From: Streptomyces sp. HSG2
Lineage (GTDB): Bacteria; Actinomycetota; Actinomycetes; Streptomycetales; Streptomycetaceae
Reading direction: 5' to 3'
Assembly (NCBI RefSeq): GCF_016598575.1
Contig: NZ_CP066801.1
Location: forward strand, 5,218,529-5,282,528
Length of the DNA: 64,000 nt
Shown here: positions 60,612 through 64,000 of the stretch, one piece after another
Layout: every line of letters begins with the position of its first letter
Position numbering within the stretch: the first letter of the stretch is position 1
Made by a program: the position numbers and the translations under genes
The notes under the pieces: model-generated
Told to the model about the DNA's origin: nothing
The model's input: the letters and a program-made list of their open reading frames with translations, nothing else
Databases searched by the model: none

Positions 60612-61280
60612 ATGAACTCATCTCTCATGACATCGGTGGTCATCCACCCATATCGATTTGCTGGGCTAATCTTGAAGATACGTAAGGCAAGGCGTTCGTT
60701 GTCGCGGGCAGCCGCAGCCGGTTCAGTCCTGAGCGCGGGGCTGCTGCTGGGGGCACCTGTGGCTTCCGCAGCGCAGCTCTCCGACGCGCAGTCCGCCCCG
60801 ACGGTCAATATTCCTCGTGATGATGATCTTCCGGCTGACGCTTTCTTCCAGGACTCGCCCCTTGACGGTTCGGTGCCCGAAAGTCAAGGTGCGAGCCTGG
60901 CTCCAGCCGCTGTCGCCGGTGGCAACAACAAGTGGGGGTGCGGTGCCACCGTCGGAAGTCCGCACCCCTCTGGCGGGGCGGTGAAGGTGCACGGGACCAT
61001 CAAGTGCAAGGCCAAGGTTCCCAGTGGCAAGGTGAGCAATGTGCAACTGTGGCGAAGCCGGTGGTGGGGCTGGGAGAAGGTCGGTCCGGCCAAGAGCTAC
61101 AGCAACACCAACGCCAAGTACATCGATGCCTCCACCACCTTCAAGCCGGGAAGTAACGAGTGCCACTACTACCGTGGGACCGCTACCTTCACCATCACAG
61201 GCGTTTCGCCGAATGAGGTCTTCAACTACGACCAGCACTACCTGAAGGGAAAGAAGGAGCCGTGTGGAGTGAACTGGTGA
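60612..61280 (+). CDS. secreted protein of unknown function (subtelomeric)
   Basis: A 222-aa frame from ATG 60612; a later start near 60672 would give a more usual signal peptide. The export signal RRSLSRAAAAGSVLSAGLLLGAPVASA ends near residue 53. The mature part has two Cys pairs (WGCGATV, TIKCKAKV, NECHYYRG, EPCGVNW) and a beta-rich pattern with LWRSRWWGWEKVG. I do not recognise a domain. It is followed by a run of small unknown genes. Confidence 0.65.
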   Translation: MNSSLMTSVVIHPYRFAGLILKIRKARRSLSRAAAAGSVLSAGLLLGAPVASAAQLSDAQSAPTVNIPRDDDLPADAFFQDSPLDGSVPESQGASLAPAAVAGGNNKWGCGATVGSPHPSGGAVKVHGTIKCKAKVPSGKVSNVQLWRSRWWGWEKVGPAKSYSNTNAKYIDASTTFKPGSNECHYYRGTATFTITGVSPNEVFNYDQHYLKGKKEPCGVNW

Positions 61281-61311
61281 CTCTTCCGCCAAACGGGAAC
61301 AGGGTGGCGCG

Positions 61312-61899
61312 TTGACCACGCTCTTCCACTGGCGAAAGTCGGGGTGGCTCGATGACATCGGGGACCCTGACTTCTCCGCCTACGTCGACGTAGCCGACAG
61401 GTCGGTCGGTACAGCGCCCTTCTCGTTCCACACGCGACCCAGGAGCGCGGTCTGGGCGGCCCTCATCTCCGATTTCGGTGGCCCCTGGATCGCGGAGCAC
61501 TCGCAGAACGGTCCCTGGTGCCGCCAGGAAGCCTGCGGATCGTATGAGCCTGCGGAGGGACTCGCGCTCGCATCGGAGTCTTTGATCGAGCTGTGGCGCC
61601 TCCGGTTCCCCGACGCCTCGGACGCCGCACGCGAGCCGAACCCTCAATTCCTCGCGCTGAACGACGACTACGGCCAGGACATCCGCTCTGGGATTCTTGC
61701 TACTCCCGAAGACGCAGAGGTTCTGTTCCGCGTGCCACAGTACCGGCACGCGCCCGGTAACCACATGCGTCCCTTTACGGCGGCTGCCGCGCGTTGCGAC
61801 GAAGCTGAGATCCGTATGGGGAACGACCTCGCCTTGGTGCGTTCCCTCGCCGGAGATGAGCTGGTAGGCCTCAGCGTGATGATGCGAGAGAGCGGTTAG
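61312..61899 (+). CDS. hypothetical protein
   Basis: A 195-aa protein from TTG 61312. The stop of the next upstream gene is 31 bp away, and the downstream lipoprotein gene begins immediately after its TAG. It is acidic and soluble, with W-rich N-terminus (LFHWRKSGWLDDIGDPDFSAYVDVAD) and a region WIAEHSQNGPWCRQEACGSYEPAEG. No known motif. Its place between two exported proteins suggests a shared system of unknown role. Confidence 0.6.
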   Translation: MTTLFHWRKSGWLDDIGDPDFSAYVDVADRSVGTAPFSFHTRPRSAVWAALISDFGGPWIAEHSQNGPWCRQEACGSYEPAEGLALASESLIELWRLRFPDASDAAREPNPQFLALNDDYGQDIRSGILATPEDAEVLFRVPQYRHAPGNHMRPFTAAAARCDEAEIRMGNDLALVRSLAGDELVGLSVMMRESG

Positions 61900-62445
61900 G
61901 TGCGAAGGAGCGCAAAGGCGAGAATCGCTGCGGTGTTGATTGCTGTGCTGGTGAGCGGCTGTTCGTCATCGGAGGCCGGTTCATCCTCCGCGGCGCGTTC
62001 CGCTCACCCGTCCGATGCCTCGGCTAATCATGTGCCGCCCGTAGCCAGATCATCTCCCGGCGGCGCCCGCCTGGCCACTGCGGTCGACGGATGGTCGGGA
62101 AGTCCCGCCATTCCAGAAGAACTCACCTGGCCCCAAAGCGACCAGAAGATATCGCGTATATACATCGAGCACCAGACGTCACCAACGTCATTGGTGATTA
62201 ACCGATTTGCTGATGTGGATCGCGAGGGGATCCCTGAGGAACGAGGGCAGAAGTCATTCCCGTGTGCGACCGGCGAGACCAAAGTCGATGGCCACGCCTG
62301 CTGGGTGCACGAGGCGAGTCCGGGGTTGTGGGTCGTGGAGCTGGGGAAGCATTCCGCGTACACACTCCGCTTCGGGGTCGTGAATGCCGAGTGGAGTGGT
62401 GAGAATGGGGCGAACTCTAAGTTCATGACATGGCAATTGCCGTAA
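61900..62445 (+). CDS. lipoprotein of unknown function
   Basis: A 181-aa protein from GTG 61900, directly after the preceding stop. It has a lipoprotein signal RRSAKARIAAVLIAVLVSGC with the lipobox LVSGC (Cys about residue 21), then a Ser/Ala-rich linker. The mature domain has a Cys pair (SFPCATGETKVDGHACWVHEASPGLWVVELGKHSAYTLRF). It would be tethered to the outer face of the membrane. No family recognised. Confidence 0.7.
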   Translation: MRRSAKARIAAVLIAVLVSGCSSSEAGSSSAARSAHPSDASANHVPPVARSSPGGARLATAVDGWSGSPAIPEELTWPQSDQKISRIYIEHQTSPTSLVINRFADVDREGIPEERGQKSFPCATGETKVDGHACWVHEASPGLWVVELGKHSAYTLRFGVVNAEWSGENGANSKFMTWQLP

Positions 62446-62557
62446 CTAATATCTACAGCTGCCGTAACGTTGGATCTGCACCCATCCAGGTTCAGCTACA
62501 CTCACATTTGCCGCATAGCAACACGAACTAGTGTTCCATACCTCGCTAAGGTCAGAC

Positions 62558-63100
62558 GTGAAACGACGAGCCACCACCGCTCTCACCGCCGCCGCAGCCA
62601 TCACTCTTCTCTCCACCACGCCCGCCCACGCCAGCTACCACACCAGCAAGCCCAAGACCTGGAGGTGTGATTTCGACGACGAGTGCACCAAGGGCACGAA
62701 GAGTGGGCCGAAGGATCAGAAGATCTTGTACTGGTTCGTGGATGACTTCGGAAGCACCGTCATCCGCGCTGGCAGCAGCAAGTACGGCATGAAGCACATC
62801 AAGGCCGGTGGAACGCACAAGCGGAAGTTCAACCACCCTACGGACAAGAAGGCCATCGGTCTCTGGGACAAAGCGCTCAACAACTACGCCAAGGGCAGCA
62901 AAGGAAGCCGGTTCAAGAACACCACGACCCACACCGTCAAGTACGGCGGTGGTACCAAGAAGCGCACGATGTGCGTGGTGACTTCCAGTCTGACTATCGG
63001 CAAGGGCAAGAGCTACGTCGGCCTCAAGGGCATCATCACAGCATACTGGGTGAAAGGCCACGTAGGCTGGAAGGGCTGCAACAACAAGGACTTCAACTAA
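62558..63100 (+). CDS. small secreted Lys/Gly-rich protein
   Basis: A 180-aa protein from GTG 62558 with a clear signal peptide (VKRRATTALTAAAAITLLSTTPAHA, cut before SYHTSK). The mature protein is unusually basic for an extracellular protein, rich in Lys, Gly and Thr, with four Cys (WRCDFDDECTKG, TMCVVTSS, WKGCNNKDFN), probably two disulfides. No domain recognised. Lower GC than its neighbours in places. Confidence 0.7.
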   Translation: MKRRATTALTAAAAITLLSTTPAHASYHTSKPKTWRCDFDDECTKGTKSGPKDQKILYWFVDDFGSTVIRAGSSKYGMKHIKAGGTHKRKFNHPTDKKAIGLWDKALNNYAKGSKGSRFKNTTTHTVKYGGGTKKRTMCVVTSSLTIGKGKSYVGLKGIITAYWVKGHVGWKGCNNKDFN

Positions 63101-63118
63101 GGCCAAGGGCGGTGGATC

Positions 63119-63478
63119 ATGGGGCGTCAGAAGTCGTGGATGCCACGCTGGCACGAGGGCGACCTCGTCATGCCGACCGGCGAGCAGGAACACCCCGAGG
63201 ACCCCGTGGGCAAAGTCCTGGAGGAGACCTATGAGTCGGGCGTCCTGGTCCTCTTCCCCGAGGCCGGACACGAGTTCCACCACCCCGACGAACTCACCTC
63301 CGCAGACCCCGAACGCTGCCCGGCGGCCTCAGCGCTGTCCCCTTGCGAAGCTGTCAAGGACGCACGTAAGCCGACCGGGGACGATGGTACGGAAACGCCT
63401 GCGGATACTCGCCGTATCCGCAGCGCGCGAGCCCACGTGCGCAAGCGGGCCGCACGCCGTCAGCGCAAGTGCCGATAA
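63119..63478 (+). CDS. hypothetical protein, last gene before the telomere
   Basis: A 119-aa frame from ATG 63119, 18 bp after the secreted protein. The first 65 residues look genuine (WHEGDLVMPTGEQEHPEDPVGKVLEETYESGVLVLFPEAGHEFHHPDELTSADPE) and resemble a small beta-barrel-type domain. The last 40 are Arg-rich and may be read-through of non-coding DNA. Function unknown. Confidence 0.5.
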   Translation: MGRQKSWMPRWHEGDLVMPTGEQEHPEDPVGKVLEETYESGVLVLFPEAGHEFHHPDELTSADPERCPAASALSPCEAVKDARKPTGDDGTETPADTRRIRSARAHVRKRAARRQRKCR

Positions 63479-63768
63479 CGAGCGGCAGGGCCGTGGAGTC
63501 TGGTTTCAGAGTTGGTCTCGGGTCCGGGATTGAAGCACGCCCGGGGGGTGTGGCCGCGATTCGCCAAAGGAACATGCTGCATCACCTGATGCACCGTGAT
63601 GCCTGTACTCTGGAATGGACTTGCCCCGGTCCTGTTGCCGGCTCGGGCCGCGGAGTGGGGCTGGTGGGGTTTTATGGTGGGTCGGGTGGCGTGTTGGGCG
63701 GGGGTGTGGCCGGTTCTTCGGGATGCTACACAGGCCGGTAGCGATGCACCTCTCCTTGTAGCTGGCCG
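63479..63768. other. 290-bp spacer before the terminal palindromes
   Basis: No gene is evident. There is a GT-rich stretch around 63655-63720 and no obvious promoter. This is the transition to the telomere. Confidence 0.5.
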
Positions 63769-64000
63769 TTCCGGCGCAGCCGGAATCGGGAATTGGAGCG
63801 AAGCGGAGATTCCCTGCTTTTCCGTATTGGAGCGCAGCGGAAATACGGGAATTCTCCGCGCAGAGGGAATTCAAGGCCGCGCAGCGGCCTTTTGACACTT
63901 CGTCAATATGCCGCGCAGCGGCATATTGACGCTGGTTGGAATTCGCGTAGCGAATTCTTTCTTTTCTTGCTGCGCAGCAGCAAGGGACCCGCTCCGCGGG
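63769..64000. repeat. telomere of a linear Streptomyces-type replicon
   Basis: Nine successive palindromes, most with a three-base GCA (or GTA/TCC) loop. Examples: TTCCGGC-GCA-GCCGGAA (63769-63785), AAGGCCGC-GCA-GCGGCCTT (63873-63891), GTCAATATGCCGC-GCA-GCGGCATATTGAC as arms and loop (63902-63930), GAATTCGC-GTA-GCGAATTC (63939-63957), CTTGCTGC-GCA-GCAGCAAG (63966-63984) and finally CCCGCTCCGCGGG (63988-64000). Read inward from the end this last one is CCCGCGGAGCGGG, the conserved palindrome I of Streptomyces telomeres. Such ends fold as single-strand hairpins for terminal patching by the Tpg/Tap proteins. The inner palindromes differ from the archetypal set. Confidence 0.93.

Noticed and set aside
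1..64000. tRNA, rRNA, CRISPR or riboswitch
   Set aside because: I saw no CCA-ended cloverleaf, no rRNA-like conserved segments, no regularly spaced direct repeats and no known riboswitch core. A covariance-model scan would be decisive.

Overview
The DNA is high-GC, uses GTG/TTG starts freely, has GTGA/ATGA stop-start overlaps, and ends in a run of palindromes whose outermost one is the conserved 13-nt Streptomyces palindrome I. I infer that this is the right end of a linear Streptomyces replicon, either a chromosome arm or a linear plasmid (I cannot tell which), and that base 64000 is at or within a few bases of the physical DNA end. I saw no tRNA, rRNA or CRISPR array.

1-28 kb is an insertion-sequence graveyard. 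A Tn3-family transposase gene starts at 4325 and finishes at 14052. It is cut once by an IS5-family IS (5322-6751) and again by a Tn554-like element with two tyrosine recombinases (8069-13322), whose passenger gene is itself cut by an IS3-family IS (11570-12859). A second IS3 copy (23321-26601) carries an IS1634-family element inside it (23864-25849, 5-bp target duplication). A different IS3-family element (19358-22094) carries another IS5 copy. The same 1.43-kb IS5 element occurs four times (5322, 14408, 20406, 57240) plus one 3' remnant. It encodes a transposase translationally coupled to a small coiled-coil/winged-helix protein. Host genes between these elements are an EamA transporter/MocR regulator pair and fragments of ATP-grasp, SDR, MetX-like and pyridoxamine-oxidase-like genes.

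27.8-30.7 kb holds small redox or membrane genes (two DUF1772 proteins, an NAD(P)-binding protein, a hemerythrin-like protein). 30.8-53.2 kb is an unusual biosynthetic gene cluster with AraC and SARP regulators and a phosphopantetheinyl transferase. The left operon runs on the minus strand: CFAS-type methyltransferase, Baeyer-Villiger-type monooxygenase, FAD oxidase, SRPBCC protein, hydrolase, a 72-aa unknown, PPTase. Facing away from it are an acyl carrier protein, a KAS III and a ketoreductase. The right operon (41878-53207) encodes an alpha-oxoamine synthase, ketosynthase, MaoC dehydratase, stand-alone adenylation enzyme, peptidyl carrier protein, TrpD-, TrpA-, EctC-, acyl-CoA-dehydrogenase-, TrpF- and TrpC-like proteins, and a hydrolase. 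TrpE, TrpG and TrpB are absent. The TrpD and TrpC homologues have lost canonical active-site residues, so this looks like a repurposed tryptophan-type ring-building module coupled to carrier-protein chemistry. I recognise no known cluster with this gene set.

54-57.2 kb is decayed DNA (transposase pieces, a frameshifted esterase, a truncated Tat-secreted protein). After the last IS5 copy, 58.7-63.5 kb is subtelomeric: palindromes, a cold-shock protein, a helicase-associated-domain remnant, three exported proteins of unknown function (one a lipoprotein), and two other unknown proteins. The telomere follows.
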